Assembly: GCA_013911545.1 (NCBI GenBank)
Contig: JACETA010000022.1
Location: 1 to 12,229 of the forward strand
Source of the DNA: Chloroflexota bacterium
GTDB lineage: Bacteria > Chloroflexota > Dehalococcoidia > Lucifugimonadales > Lucifugimonadaceae
Length of the DNA: 12,229 nucleotides
Reading direction: 5' to 3'
Translations under genes and position numbers: made by a program
Shown here: piece after piece, positions 1-7,970 of the stretch
How positions within the stretch are numbered: position 1 is the stretch's first letter
Layout: every line of letters begins with the position of its first letter
Notes under the pieces: model-generated
What the model was told of the DNA's origin: nothing
What the model saw: only the letters and a program-made list of their open reading frames with translations
The model's database searches: none

Positions 1-111
1 ATTTTATTTTATTTTTAAAATTATGTTTAGGATTATAAATTTTTTTAGATAGTGCAAAGTATTACAATAAATGTAAAATTATGATTTGATTAATAAAAAT
101 TAATATATTTT
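1..111. other. AT-rich leader upstream of purB
   Basis: No open frame of note is visible. The stretch contains T runs (41-46) and AT-rich hexamers such as TACAAT (63-68) and TAATAT (101-106) resembling -10 elements, but no convincing -35 partner and no Shine-Dalgarno before the purB ATG. It presumably holds the purB promoter. Confidence 0.3.
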
Positions 112-1413
112 ATGATTGATAGATATACAACTGAACAAATGAAAAAGGTTTGGAGTGAAAAAAACACTTTTCATTTATGGTTGAAAATTGAGATCGCAAC
201 ATGCGTCGCATGGAATAAATTAAATGTAATTTCTGATGCTGAATTGGCTAAATTAAAAAAAGCAAAATTTGATCAAAATTTATATAACAATTTTTTTAAT
301 GAAACAAAGCATGACATGATTTCGTTCACAAGATCCGTAAGTGAGTCTTTGGGTAGCGAAAGCAGGTGGATTCATCATGGGTTAACTTCCAATGATGTAA
401 AAGATACGTGTTTAAGTATCCAAGTTACAGAATCTTTAAAAATTATAAAAGAGTCGCTCACATCTTTAGAAAATTCACTTAAAAACAGATGTTTAGAATT
501 TAAATACACTCCATGTGTAGGTAGGTCTCATGGAATTCATGCCGAACCTATGAGCTTTGGTTTAAAACTAGCATTGTGGCACCAAGAGATACAAAGGCAT
601 TTATTAAGAATAGAAGAGGTATTAAAATTTGCTTCAGTAGGGATGATTTCAGGTCCTGTTGGAACGCATGCAACTGTTCCTCCTAAAATAGAAGAAATTG
701 TTTGTGATGAACTTGGGCTTTACCCTGCCCCAGTAACAAATCAGATCATTCAAAGAGATAGGCATGCAGATGTACTGCAAAGATTAGCGTTAATTGCATC
801 GAGCCTAGAAAAATTTTCAACTGAAATTAGGTCACTTCAAAGGACAGAAATTAATGAAATACAGGAACCTTTCGGGGAACCTGGGTTTGTATCCACAGGA
901 TCTTCTTCAATGCCCCACAAAAGAAATCCTGAACTTACAGAAAGAATATGTGGAATAGCTAGAGTTATAAGAGGCAATTCGAATGCTGCACTTGAAAATA
1001 TCCCATTATGGAATGAAAGAGATATATCTCACTCATCAGCAGAAAGAATAATTATTCCCGACTCTTTTTTAGCAACTGACTACATTATTAATACTTTTGA
1101 AAGTGTAATTAAAGGGATGAAAGTAAACACACAAAATATGGAAAGAAACTTAAATCTTACAGGTGGTTTGATTTTTTCTGAAAAAATAATGCTAACTTTG
1201 GTAGAAAAAGGTGTTTTAAGAATAGATGCATATGAGGCAATTCAGTCTTCTGCTATTGAATCTATGGATAAAAATGTTGATTTTAAAAAAGTTCTTAAAA
1301 ATAAACCTTTAGTTAAAGAAAATCTTAATGAAGATGAAATAGAGTCAATGTTTGAAACAGATTATTTTTTAAAGTATATTGATCAGATCTTTGAAAGACT
1401 TAATTTTGATTAA
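112..1413 (+). CDS. purB: Adenylosuccinate lyase
   Basis: Cytoplasmic fumarase/aspartase-superfamily lyase that releases fumarate from SAICAR and from adenylosuccinate in purine (AMP) synthesis. At 433 aa it has the usual length of the bacterial short PurB. Seen in the sequence: an HHGLTSND segment (88-95) with the family's first active-site histidine, a GRSHGIHAEP segment (137-146) in which H140 fits the catalytic histidine, and the fumarate-lyase signature GSSSMPHKRNP (263-273), whose serines form the mobile catalytic loop. The C-terminal helical domain is intact. The ATG at 112 has no Shine-Dalgarno sequence. A TAATAT hexamer at 101-106 sits close enough to give a leaderless or nearly leaderless message, which is inference. 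The DUF3105 gene follows 40 bp downstream on the same strand. The family call is very secure. Confidence 0.97.
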   Translation: MIDRYTTEQMKKVWSEKNTFHLWLKIEIATCVAWNKLNVISDAELAKLKKAKFDQNLYNNFFNETKHDMISFTRSVSESLGSESRWIHHGLTSNDVKDTCLSIQVTESLKIIKESLTSLENSLKNRCLEFKYTPCVGRSHGIHAEPMSFGLKLALWHQEIQRHLLRIEEVLKFASVGMISGPVGTHATVPPKIEEIVCDELGLYPAPVTNQIIQRDRHADVLQRLALIASSLEKFSTEIRSLQRTEINEIQEPFGEPGFVSTGSSSMPHKRNPELTERICGIARVIRGNSNAALENIPLWNERDISHSSAERIIIPDSFLATDYIINTFESVIKGMKVNTQNMERNLNLTGGLIFSEKIMLTLVEKGVLRIDAYEAIQSSAIESMDKNVDFKKVLKNKPLVKENLNEDEIESMFETDYFLKYIDQIFERLNFD

Positions 1414-1453
1414 AAAAACCAATTTTTAAAATTTCTAACATACGAGGTTAATC

Positions 1454-2161
1454 ATGAATGAAAAAAAGGCTACTACTAGACCACCTGAAAGAAGAGGTGT
1501 CCCTAAATCACAGATAAGGGCTGAAAGAAGGCAAAGGGCTGAAAGAAAAAAGAAAGTAAGGCAGACAATTGTAATTTCAGGAATTTCAGTTTTTGCTGTG
1601 CTTGTTATAGCAAGTTTAGTAGTTCCTGGTCTTATCGGTGCTAGGTCATCTGTAAAAACTAGAGAGCCTTTACCTTTTAATGCTGGAGGACCTACTAAAG
1701 CACTGGAAGATCAGGGCGCTCAAAAAATACTTGTTGGTTCATCTCACGTTCCATATTCTACAAAACCTGCGACTTCTGGGCCTCACTGGGCTATAAGGCC
1801 TGACCAAAATGATTTAGCTAAATATGGTTCTCCAGTAAAATGGGGTAAATTTGATGAAGAAGTTGCTGATGAAGCATTACTGCATAATTTATCTCATGGC
1901 GGTATAGGAATACACTATGATTGCGAAACTGAATGTAACGACTTAATTTTAAAATTAGATAAATTAAGGGCATCAGATGATACGCAGATTGTTCTTAGCC
2001 CTTATAGAGGAATGAAATCAAAAATTGCTCTTACATCTTGGAGGCATGTTCAATTTTTAGAAGAATTTGACGAAGAAGCAATAAATATTTTTATAAAAGC
2101 ATATAGAGACAGGGCGCCTGAAAGTTGGATAGGAAACTATTGGGGGGATGCAATTCAATAA
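1454..2161 (+). CDS. DUF3105 membrane-anchored protein, function unknown
   Basis: Function is unknown; it resembles the DUF3105 family, best known to me from Actinobacteria, Chloroflexota and Deinococcus relatives. Visible layout: a strongly basic cytoplasmic N terminus (about 1-37, rich in R and K), one hydrophobic helix (about 38-62), a short linker, then a globular domain (about 85-235) expected outside the membrane by the positive-inside rule. The domain has conserved-looking motifs: HVPY (98-101), PATSGPH (105-111), HNLSHGG (144-150), HYDC (154-157) and a CxxxC pair (C157, C161). This clustering of His and Cys could bind a metal, but that is inference. A GAGG Shine-Dalgarno (1444-1447) lies 6 nt before the ATG. 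It is 40 bp after purB, so co-transcription is possible. Its stop lies 4 bp from the convergent hisB stop. Confidence 0.8.
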   Translation: MNEKKATTRPPERRGVPKSQIRAERRQRAERKKKVRQTIVISGISVFAVLVIASLVVPGLIGARSSVKTREPLPFNAGGPTKALEDQGAQKILVGSSHVPYSTKPATSGPHWAIRPDQNDLAKYGSPVKWGKFDEEVADEALLHNLSHGGIGIHYDCETECNDLILKLDKLRASDDTQIVLSPYRGMKSKIALTSWRHVQFLEEFDEEAINIFIKAYRDRAPESWIGNYWGDAIQ

Positions 2162-2165
2162 AAGA

Positions 2166-2753
2166 TTATGTAAGAGTTCCCTTAGTGCTAGGTATAATAT
2201 CTTTTAATTCGTCATTTATTTTAATAGCCCTTTTAAAAGTTTTAGAAAAGGCCTTAAAAACTGATTCAATAATATGATGTTCGTTTTTACCAGAAATAGT
2301 TTTTATATGGAGTGCCATTTTAGTTTCTACCGCAAGTGTTTCAAAAAAATGCCTTGCCATATCAGTAGGAAAATCTCCCATTTGGTTAGATGGTAAAATT
2401 TCAACAGAGTGGTACCCTCTTCCCGCAAGATCAATAGCTACCATAGAAAGCGATTCATCTAATGGTACTGTCGAATCAGCCATCCTTTCGATTCCAGCCC
2501 TATCCCCTAACGCTTTATCAAAAGCCTCGCCGAGAACTATAGCTGTGTCTTCTACAACATGATGAGATCCGGTTTCTGTGTCACCAATAACTTTAATGTT
2601 AAGGTCAATGGAACCGTGTTTAGAAATTTGCTCTAACATGTGAGTAAGCATGCCAAAAGGGGTAGAAATTGAACTTTTGCCCTTTCCATCTAAATTCAAA
2701 GATAATTGAATTTCAGTTTCTTTTGTTTTTCTTTTAATTTCAGCTTTTCTCAT
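2166..2753 (-). CDS. hisB: Imidazoleglycerol-phosphate dehydratase, monofunctional
   Basis: Catalyses step 6 of histidine synthesis, dehydrating imidazoleglycerol phosphate to imidazoleacetol phosphate in a Mn-dependent cytoplasmic oligomer. The 195-aa length matches the monofunctional enzyme and leaves no room for the N-terminal phosphatase domain of the E. coli fusion. Metal-binding motifs are present: H38 and H46 in HMLEQISKHG, HHVVED (64-69), HFFE (135-138) and HHIIE (159-163), with the typical PSTKGTL tail. One oddity is that the family's FxDHM motif reads MLTHM here, with T37 replacing the usual aspartate before H38. The start codon overlaps the hisC stop as ATGA (2750-2753) with no Shine-Dalgarno, so translational coupling is likely. 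It is the last gene of the minus-strand unit and converges on the DUF3105 gene. Confidence 0.96.
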   Translation of the reverse strand: MRKAEIKRKTKETEIQLSLNLDGKGKSSISTPFGMLTHMLEQISKHGSIDLNIKVIGDTETGSHHVVEDTAIVLGEAFDKALGDRAGIERMADSTVPLDESLSMVAIDLAGRGYHSVEILPSNQMGDFPTDMARHFFETLAVETKMALHIKTISGKNEHHIIESVFKAFSKTFKRAIKINDELKDIIPSTKGTLT

Positions 2754-3826
2754 AAGGAATTATTAATAATATTTTTAAGTTTATTCATTTGTTCTAACTT
2801 TCCGATAGATATTCTTAAATAATTTTTTAACAAATAATCAGAAAACTTTCTAACAAAGATACCTTCTTTAGCTAAATTATTAAATACGATTTCGGCATCA
2901 TTATTATCAAATTTACATAAAATAAAATTTCCTTCTGATTTAAAAGAACTAATTTTTTTATGATTATTAATAAATTCTTCAAGGTTTTTCTTCTCTGATA
3001 GAATTTTTTTAATATTACTGATCAATTTATTTTTATTTTTTAATGTTGTTATTGCTGCAATTTCAGCGGCAAGATTTACATTGTAAGGTTGTTTAATTTT
3101 AAAAATATTATTAATTACATTTGTGTTGGACATCATGTAACCAATCCTTAAGCCAGCAATACCAGCCCATTTACTAAAAGATCTCAATACGATGATATTT
3201 TCATATGAATTTATAAGGTTAACTGATGATTTAGAACAAAATTCATAATATGTCTCATCAATTATAATGATAATTCCAGTATCTAAAAGGCTCTTGACCT
3301 CACTCTCGTTTAACACATTTCCTGTCGGGTTATTGGGAGAAGCAATAAATAATAATTTAGAATTATTTTTTTTAATTAGGTCAATTGTATGGCTTAAGTT
3401 TATTGACCAATCAATATTTCTAGGTGAACTTACAACCTTCATCCCCATAGATGTCGCTAAAAATGAATACATACCAAAAGTTGGTTGAAGGTCTACAAGC
3501 GTGTCATCTTTTTTTCCGTAGATTTTGAAAATTAATTCGATCATCTCGTCTGCCCCTGATCCTGCAACAATATTATCTTCATCAACTCCAGTATAATCTG
3601 ATAAATATTTCCTTAATTCAGACTGACTGGAGTCAGGATAATTATGGAATGAAATTTCTGATAAATTACTATTTATTTCTGGTATGGATCCATATGGGTT
3701 TTCATTAGCATTTAATCGAATAATCTCCTTATTACCAAGTGAATATTTTGACCTTAAAGTACTATCAGATTCAACAGGCTCATAGTCCTTTAAATTTTTT
3801 ATGTGATCATTTATAAACTTTTCCAT
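2750..3826 (-). CDS. hisC: Histidinol-phosphate aminotransferase
   Basis: PLP-dependent fold-type I aminotransferase that converts imidazoleacetol phosphate and glutamate to histidinol phosphate and 2-oxoglutarate (step 7). At 358 aa it has the normal length. Seen: LNANENPYG (38-46) near the N terminus, SPNNPTG (163-169) with the cofactor-contacting Asn, DETYYEF (190-196) with the Asp that pairs with the pyridine nitrogen, SFSKWAGIAGLRIGY (216-230) with K219 as the Schiff-base lysine, and a C-terminal NYLRISIG (335-342) whose R338 should bind the substrate carboxylate. The start overlaps the hisD stop by one base (TAATG, 3824-3828). Only a weak AGG lies upstream. HisC-type enzymes can also transaminate aromatic amino acids, but the his context makes the assignment firm. 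Confidence 0.96.
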   Translation of the reverse strand: MEKFINDHIKNLKDYEPVESDSTLRSKYSLGNKEIIRLNANENPYGSIPEINSNLSEISFHNYPDSSQSELRKYLSDYTGVDEDNIVAGSGADEMIELIFKIYGKKDDTLVDLQPTFGMYSFLATSMGMKVVSSPRNIDWSINLSHTIDLIKKNNSKLLFIASPNNPTGNVLNESEVKSLLDTGIIIIIDETYYEFCSKSSVNLINSYENIIVLRSFSKWAGIAGLRIGYMMSNTNVINNIFKIKQPYNVNLAAEIAAITTLKNKNKLISNIKKILSEKKNLEEFINNHKKISSFKSEGNFILCKFDNNDAEIVFNNLAKEGIFVRKFSDYLLKNYLRISIGKLEQMNKLKNIINNSL

Positions 3827-5103
3827 TATTCGCCTAAAATTTTCTTTTTTCTTTTAAGGGCAGATTGTGCATGCCCATCTAATTTTTCAAATTCTGCCAA
3901 ATTAATTACATCATCTAGAACTGACAACACTTCTTTTTTTGATAGATTTATTACAGGCTGGTATTTTAGAAAATGCCTAACATTCAATGCTGAATTAAAT
4001 CTTGCAGAACCACCAGTTGGCATTACATGGCTTGGGCCAGCAATATAGTCACCAAAAACCTCTGCAGAGTCATCCCCTAAAAAAATACCTCCGGCATTAA
4101 CTATTTTTTTATAGTTATTAATAATCTCTTCAGATAAAATACTTACATGTTCTGAAGAAATTAGATTTGCCAATTCAATAGATTCAATCATATTTTCTAC
4201 TACAAATAATAATCCATTTAGTTTGAAACTCTCTAGAATTATATCTTTTCTTGGAAGTGTTTCAGCTTGTTTATAAATTTCTTTTTCAACTTTTTTTGAA
4301 AAATCTAAAGAATTTGAAATTAATATTGGTGTTGCTTCAACATCATGTTCTGCCTGAGCAATAAGATCTGCTGCGCACAATTCAATATCATTTGATTTAT
4401 CTGCAATAACCAAAGTTTCAGTTGGACCATAAAGTCCATCAATTCCTACCTTACCAAAAACTTGCCTTTTGGCTTCTGTAACATATTTATTTCCAGGCCC
4501 ACAGATGAGATCAGATTTTGGAATAGACTTTGTTCCATATGTGAATGCAAAGATGGAATGGGCCCCCCCTAAGAGGAATACTCTATCAGCTCCAGCTAAC
4601 TTTGCAGCAACAACAATTTCGTCAGAAACATTATTGTTTATAGCTGGAGAAGTTACGATAACTTCCTTAACACCTGCTATTTTAGCAGGCACTACAGTCA
4701 TAACTACAGTTGAAACAAGAGGGGCTGTTCCGCTGGGCACATAACATAAAGCTCTTTCAACTGGAATGATATTTTCTCCAAGCGAATTGTTACTATTCAT
4801 CCAACTTTTAGGTAATGAATTTTTATGGAATTGCTTTGACCTCTTAATACTTGTAGTAATTGATTTTATAAAATCTTCACTAACATTAGAAAATGATTTA
4901 TCAATTGATTTGCTATCCAGCTCATATTCCATGTCAAAATTATCGAATTCAAATAAATATTTTTTTAAAGCAACATCACCATTCTTGCGAATATTTTCTC
5001 CAATTTCATTACAAATTTTATACAACGAATCATCTGGGCCCGTCTTCCTTAAAAAATTTTCAATAAATTTTTTTGAATCTTCAAAATTATTTAATATCTT
5101 CAC
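3826..5103 (-). CDS. hisD: Histidinol dehydrogenase, GTG start
   Basis: Zinc enzyme that oxidises L-histidinol in two NAD-dependent steps through histidinal to L-histidine. At 425 aa it is full length. Expected residues are present: Q250 and H253 (QAEHD), D352 (GDYIAGPSH) and H411 (LDGHAQS) as zinc ligands, with the catalytic pair E318-H319 in SSEHV. The Rossmann-like parts carry GGAHSIFAFTYGT (179-191), GPGNKYV (202-208) and YGPTETLVIAD (225-235). The usual VPGG loop reads VPSG (122-125) and the usual GPSE reads GPTE, a variant style rather than damage. The start is GTG at 5103; the hisG stop overlaps it as GTGA (5100-5103), with no proper Shine-Dalgarno, so coupled translation from hisG is likely. 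HisD-like paralogues exist for other alcohols, but the his neighbours argue for histidine synthesis. Confidence 0.95.
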   Translation of the reverse strand: MKILNNFEDSKKFIENFLRKTGPDDSLYKICNEIGENIRKNGDVALKKYLFEFDNFDMEYELDSKSIDKSFSNVSEDFIKSITTSIKRSKQFHKNSLPKSWMNSNNSLGENIIPVERALCYVPSGTAPLVSTVVMTVVPAKIAGVKEVIVTSPAINNNVSDEIVVAAKLAGADRVFLLGGAHSIFAFTYGTKSIPKSDLICGPGNKYVTEAKRQVFGKVGIDGLYGPTETLVIADKSNDIELCAADLIAQAEHDVEATPILISNSLDFSKKVEKEIYKQAETLPRKDIILESFKLNGLLFVVENMIESIELANLISSEHVSILSEEIINNYKKIVNAGGIFLGDDSAEVFGDYIAGPSHVMPTGGSARFNSALNVRHFLKYQPVINLSKKEVLSVLDDVINLAEFEKLDGHAQSALKRKKKILGE

Positions 5104-5798
5104 TTAATGTCACTGCTCTTCAATTTGTTAATAATTTGCATATAAACTTCATTTAAATTTTCAGGAATAATACTAGATGATATTACACAGGCCTGAGAAC
5201 TAAAAAGTGTCCCATCTTTTAAGGGTTTTAAATTATTTTCTTTCATGGTTTTCCCGGTTACAGTAATATCAGCTATTATATCTGCATAGCCTATCATGGG
5301 AGCCGCCTCTAACCCCCCTGAAGCAGAAACGAAAACAATGTTATTTACATCAAACTTTTCTAAGCTTCTTCTAACAAGATTTGGGTATTTAGTAGCTAAT
5401 TTTAAGTTTTCAGAGTTATTTTTATACTCATAACTAATTTCAATTAAATCATAAATATTATCTACATCAATCCAGCTTTTTGGGACTGCAATCACAAGGC
5501 TAGAATCACCAAAGCCTATGTTATCCAAAATAATTTCAGAAGAAGTAGATTTTTCGCAATTTTCAAGATATCTGTCAAGCCCTGTTATTCCAATATGACC
5601 AACACCCCTATCAATAATAATTGGTATATCTCCAGACCTTTGAAAATAAATTTCAATATTATCGAATTCTTTTATTTTTCCTATCAATTTTCTATCACTT
5701 TCTTTTATGATATCCATTCCGCATCTATTAAAAAAATCTAATGCTCCTGATGAAAGAGATCCAGATGAAGGTAAAAATATTTTTAATTTATTACTCAT
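5100..5798 (-). CDS. hisG: ATP phosphoribosyltransferase catalytic subunit, short form
   Basis: First committed step of histidine synthesis: ATP and PRPP give phosphoribosyl-ATP. At 232 aa it is the short HisG type, lacking the C-terminal ACT-like regulatory domain of the roughly 300-aa long form, so it needs a HisZ partner; one is encoded immediately upstream. Seen: an N-terminal periplasmic-binding-like strand LKIFLPSSGSL (5-15), GITGLD-type segment IGITGLD (69-75), GGLEAAP (161-167), and the PRPP-binding loop running from D177 through TVTGKT (179-184). The start ATG lies inside the hisZ 3' end (8-bp overlap, 5791-5798) with no Shine-Dalgarno. Histidine feedback control presumably acts through the HisZ-HisG hetero-oligomer, as known for the family. 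Confidence 0.95.
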   Translation of the reverse strand: MSNKLKIFLPSSGSLSSGALDFFNRCGMDIIKESDRKLIGKIKEFDNIEIYFQRSGDIPIIIDRGVGHIGITGLDRYLENCEKSTSSEIILDNIGFGDSSLVIAVPKSWIDVDNIYDLIEISYEYKNNSENLKLATKYPNLVRRSLEKFDVNNIVFVSASGGLEAAPMIGYADIIADITVTGKTMKENNLKPLKDGTLFSSQACVISSSIIPENLNEVYMQIINKLKSSDIK

Positions 5799-6921
5799 TT
5801 TTATTTAAAATATCAGTTAATTTTGAAATATCTATTGCAAACCCAAAGCAACAAATATCTTCTTTGTATCCAAGCATAGCCGGCAAGTCATCATATCTTC
5901 CACCTCCCCCAATTAATTTATCTTTATAAATTAAGTCAAAAACAACCCCATTGTAGTAAGCGAGGTTTCTAGTTAATGAAAAATCAATACAGATATTTTC
6001 TTTATTTACCCCTTTTTCTAATAATTTATCAATTAAATTATTAAAATTTTCTGATTTTAAATTATTAAAATTTGAATTATTTTTAAAAGTGTCTAAATCA
6101 ACATCTGCCAATTGTTTTAATTTATTAACCGAATCAATAAACATTGATTCAACAATCTGATTTGAATGTTTACTAAAATACCTATCTACAATATCATCAT
6201 TTGATCTAAGGCCAAGATTATTTTCTAACTGTGACTTAAATTTAATTTTTATATCATTTTTAGATAGCTTACTTATTTTTTCATTACTTTTAATTAAATT
6301 TTGAAATTTTGCCTTAGATAATAATGCATCTGTATGATTTTCCAAGTTAAAAAGTTTAAGATTTGTTAAGAAAAATTCTACTAATGAACTGTTTAAATTT
6401 AATGAGTACAAATATTTTCTAACTATGCCCACATTTCCTATATTAATTTTAAATTCTTTTAAATTATTTTTCTTTAAACACTCAATAGAATCTAAAATTA
6501 CTTCAGATCCATAGCCTTCTTTGTCTCTAGAAATGTATTCAGCCCCAACTTGATAGGTTTGGTGGTAAGATTCTTTGGAATTTTCAAATTTAAACACTGG
6601 GCCAGAGTAGCAATATTTACCTTCATAATTTTTTTTATTTTCAAATTTTGAAAATACATGCCTCATGACAGAAGCTGTAAAATCAGGCCTTAAACTCACT
6701 TGCTGGTTTAAAGGGTCTATAAATGTATAAGTGTTACCAGATGTACTACCCAATGATTTTCTAAAAAATAAATCTGCTGATTCTATTACAGGAGTGTCAA
6801 GATTAATATAGCCTGAATCAACAAGATAATTTAAAGAAGTTATTTCCATCTCTCTTCTTAGTTTTAAAGTAGAAGAGTCAGTGTCTCTAAAATTTTTTAA
6901 AATTTTTATTTTATTATTCAT
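5791..6921 (-). CDS. hisZ: ATP phosphoribosyltransferase regulatory subunit HisZ
   Basis: Non-catalytic paralogue of histidyl-tRNA synthetase that assembles with short HisG and is required for its activity and histidine inhibition. At 376 aa it fits HisZ and lacks the C-terminal anticodon-binding domain of HisRS. Class II synthetase remnants: LRPDFTASVMR (77-87, motif 2; RPDxT is the HisZ style, HisRS usually has RPExT), the GPVFKFE and QTYQVGAEYIS region (about 107-131), RNLAYYNGVVFD (318-329) where HisRS has RGLDYYTG, and GGGGRYDDL (338-346, motif 3). Loss of the Asp in the RGLDYY equivalent (A321) agrees with a non-aminoacylating role. The middle (about 150-300) is very rich in Lys and Asn and probably poorly conserved. 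It starts 3 bp after the dehydrogenase stop, with no Shine-Dalgarno. Confidence 0.92.
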   Translation of the reverse strand: MNNKIKILKNFRDTDSSTLKLRREMEITSLNYLVDSGYINLDTPVIESADLFFRKSLGSTSGNTYTFIDPLNQQVSLRPDFTASVMRHVFSKFENKKNYEGKYCYSGPVFKFENSKESYHQTYQVGAEYISRDKEGYGSEVILDSIECLKKNNLKEFKINIGNVGIVRKYLYSLNLNSSLVEFFLTNLKLFNLENHTDALLSKAKFQNLIKSNEKISKLSKNDIKIKFKSQLENNLGLRSNDDIVDRYFSKHSNQIVESMFIDSVNKLKQLADVDLDTFKNNSNFNNLKSENFNNLIDKLLEKGVNKENICIDFSLTRNLAYYNGVVFDLIYKDKLIGGGGRYDDLPAMLGYKEDICCFGFAIDISKLTDILNKNE

Positions 6922-6924
6922 ATA

Positions 6925-7959
6925 TTAAGGACTAACGAGAATTCTAAAAATGTTTCTAGAATTACTATTCATCTTCTCGTAACCGTCTTTAACTACATTA
7001 TCTAATTTTATTGTGTCCGATACTAGGCTTGAAGGGTCTATTTTTCCTTGATTTAATAACATTACAGCAGCTTCCATGTCTCCAGGCGAAGAGCCAATGG
7101 CTCCAATAACTTCTTTTTCAAAAAAAACAATGTCATTGAAATTCATTGTTAGTTCTTTAGAATATATACCAACAAGAATTGTTTTCCCTCCCCTTCTTGT
7201 GATATCAATAGATATTTTTGGAGCATTCTGAGCCCCAGCAGTTTCAAATACAATATCATGACCTATGCCTCCAGTTATTGAAAGTAAATAATCTATAAAA
7301 TCTTTTTTTGATGTGTCGTATATGTAATCTGCACCAAAGGATTTAGCTAATTCAAGGCTTTCACTTCTTATATCAAGCGCTGTAACAATAGCACCAGATG
7401 CTTTAAGAACCTGGACAGTAAGCAACCCAACAGTTCCACACCCTACAACAGCTACATTATCACCAGGCTTAACTCCTGACTTTCTGATAGCATGAGTTGC
7501 TACAGTTGAAGGTTCAATTAAAGCTCCATATTTTTTTGGTATATCATCTGAAATTTTTATTAAATGGGAAGATGGCCACCTCATGTATTCTGAAAGACCT
7601 CCATCCAAAGCAAAGCCAGCAACTTTCATACTTTGGCAAGCTCCGCCCTGCCCATTAAAACACCAAAAACATTTTTTACAATGAATAACATTATTTACTG
7701 CAACTGTATCACCGATTTTTAGGTGTTTAATATTCTTGCCAAGTTCAACAATTTCTCCAGTTATTTCATGGCCATGCACGATAGGAGGATCATTAGGATT
7801 TATATAATTTGGCCCAAATTGCCATTCTTCAATATCTGTAGCACAGATACTTGTAAAATTTATTTTTATAATTGCATTAAATTCATCATTTAAATCAGGA
7901 TCATTCCAATGATTTTCTAATTTAATATCTTTATTTCCATAATATATCAACGCTTTCAT
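6925..7959 (-). CDS. Zinc-dependent medium-chain alcohol/polyol dehydrogenase
   Basis: MDR-family dehydrogenase, most like the sorbitol/idonate/threonine/butanediol dehydrogenase group; it should oxidise a secondary alcohol with NAD. At 344 aa the length is typical. Catalytic-zinc residues: C39, H64-E65 in GHE, and E149 in IEP. Structural-zinc cysteines: C94, C97, C100 and C108. Nucleotide site: VVGCGTVG (171-178), with D196 at the end of the second Rossmann strand, which favours NAD over NADP. An AGGAG Shine-Dalgarno (7966-7970) lies 6 nt before the ATG and runs into the stop of the upstream DUF4432 gene, 9 bp away. The neighbouring mutarotase-like and Ldh-family genes suggest a sugar, polyol or sugar-acid substrate. 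The exact substrate cannot be read from the sequence. Confidence 0.9.
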   Translation of the reverse strand: MKALIYYGNKDIKLENHWNDPDLNDEFNAIIKINFTSICATDIEEWQFGPNYINPNDPPIVHGHEITGEIVELGKNIKHLKIGDTVAVNNVIHCKKCFWCFNGQGGACQSMKVAGFALDGGLSEYMRWPSSHLIKISDDIPKKYGALIEPSTVATHAIRKSGVKPGDNVAVVGCGTVGLLTVQVLKASGAIVTALDIRSESLELAKSFGADYIYDTSKKDFIDYLLSITGGIGHDIVFETAGAQNAPKISIDITRRGGKTILVGIYSKELTMNFNDIVFFEKEVIGAIGSSPGDMEAAVMLLNQGKIDPSSLVSDTIKLDNVVKDGYEKMNSNSRNIFRILVSP

Positions 7960-7965
7960 CAGGTT

Positions 7966-7970
7966 CTCCT
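7966..7970 (-). promoter_or_regulatory. Shine-Dalgarno of the zinc dehydrogenase gene
   Basis: AGGAG on the minus strand, 6 nt before the ATG at 7959. It shares two bases with the TAG stop of the preceding DUF4432 gene, so terminating ribosomes could re-initiate directly. It contrasts with the following his genes, which lack such a site. Confidence 0.75.

Noticed and set aside
41..47. T run as an intrinsic terminator of an upstream gene
   Set aside because: No GC-containing stem precedes it, and T runs are common throughout this AT-rich DNA.
1414..1453. Hairpin or promoter in the purB-DUF3105 gap
   Set aside because: AATTTTTAAAATT is only an AT-rich near-palindrome; no paired -35/-10 or stable stem is visible.
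2140..2200. Terminator between the convergent DUF3105 and hisB genes
   Set aside because: The stops are 4 bp apart; CCTTAG-TG-CTAGG near 2180 is an imperfect, short hairpin inside hisB without a proper U tract for either strand.
3267..5107. Open frames on the plus strand at 3267-3488, 3803-4048, 4469-4744 and 4766-5107
   Set aside because: They lie antisense inside well-supported hisC and hisD, have no recognisable motifs and no ribosome-binding sites; they are shadows of the real genes.
5741..5929. Plus-strand open frame across the hisG/hisZ junction
   Set aside because: Antisense to both genes, with no start signal or recognisable content.
5791..6921. Histidyl-tRNA synthetase (hisS)
   Set aside because: The protein is short, has the HisZ-style RPDxT motif, a changed RGLDYY motif (RNLAYY), and no anticodon-binding domain, and sits directly before a short-form hisG.
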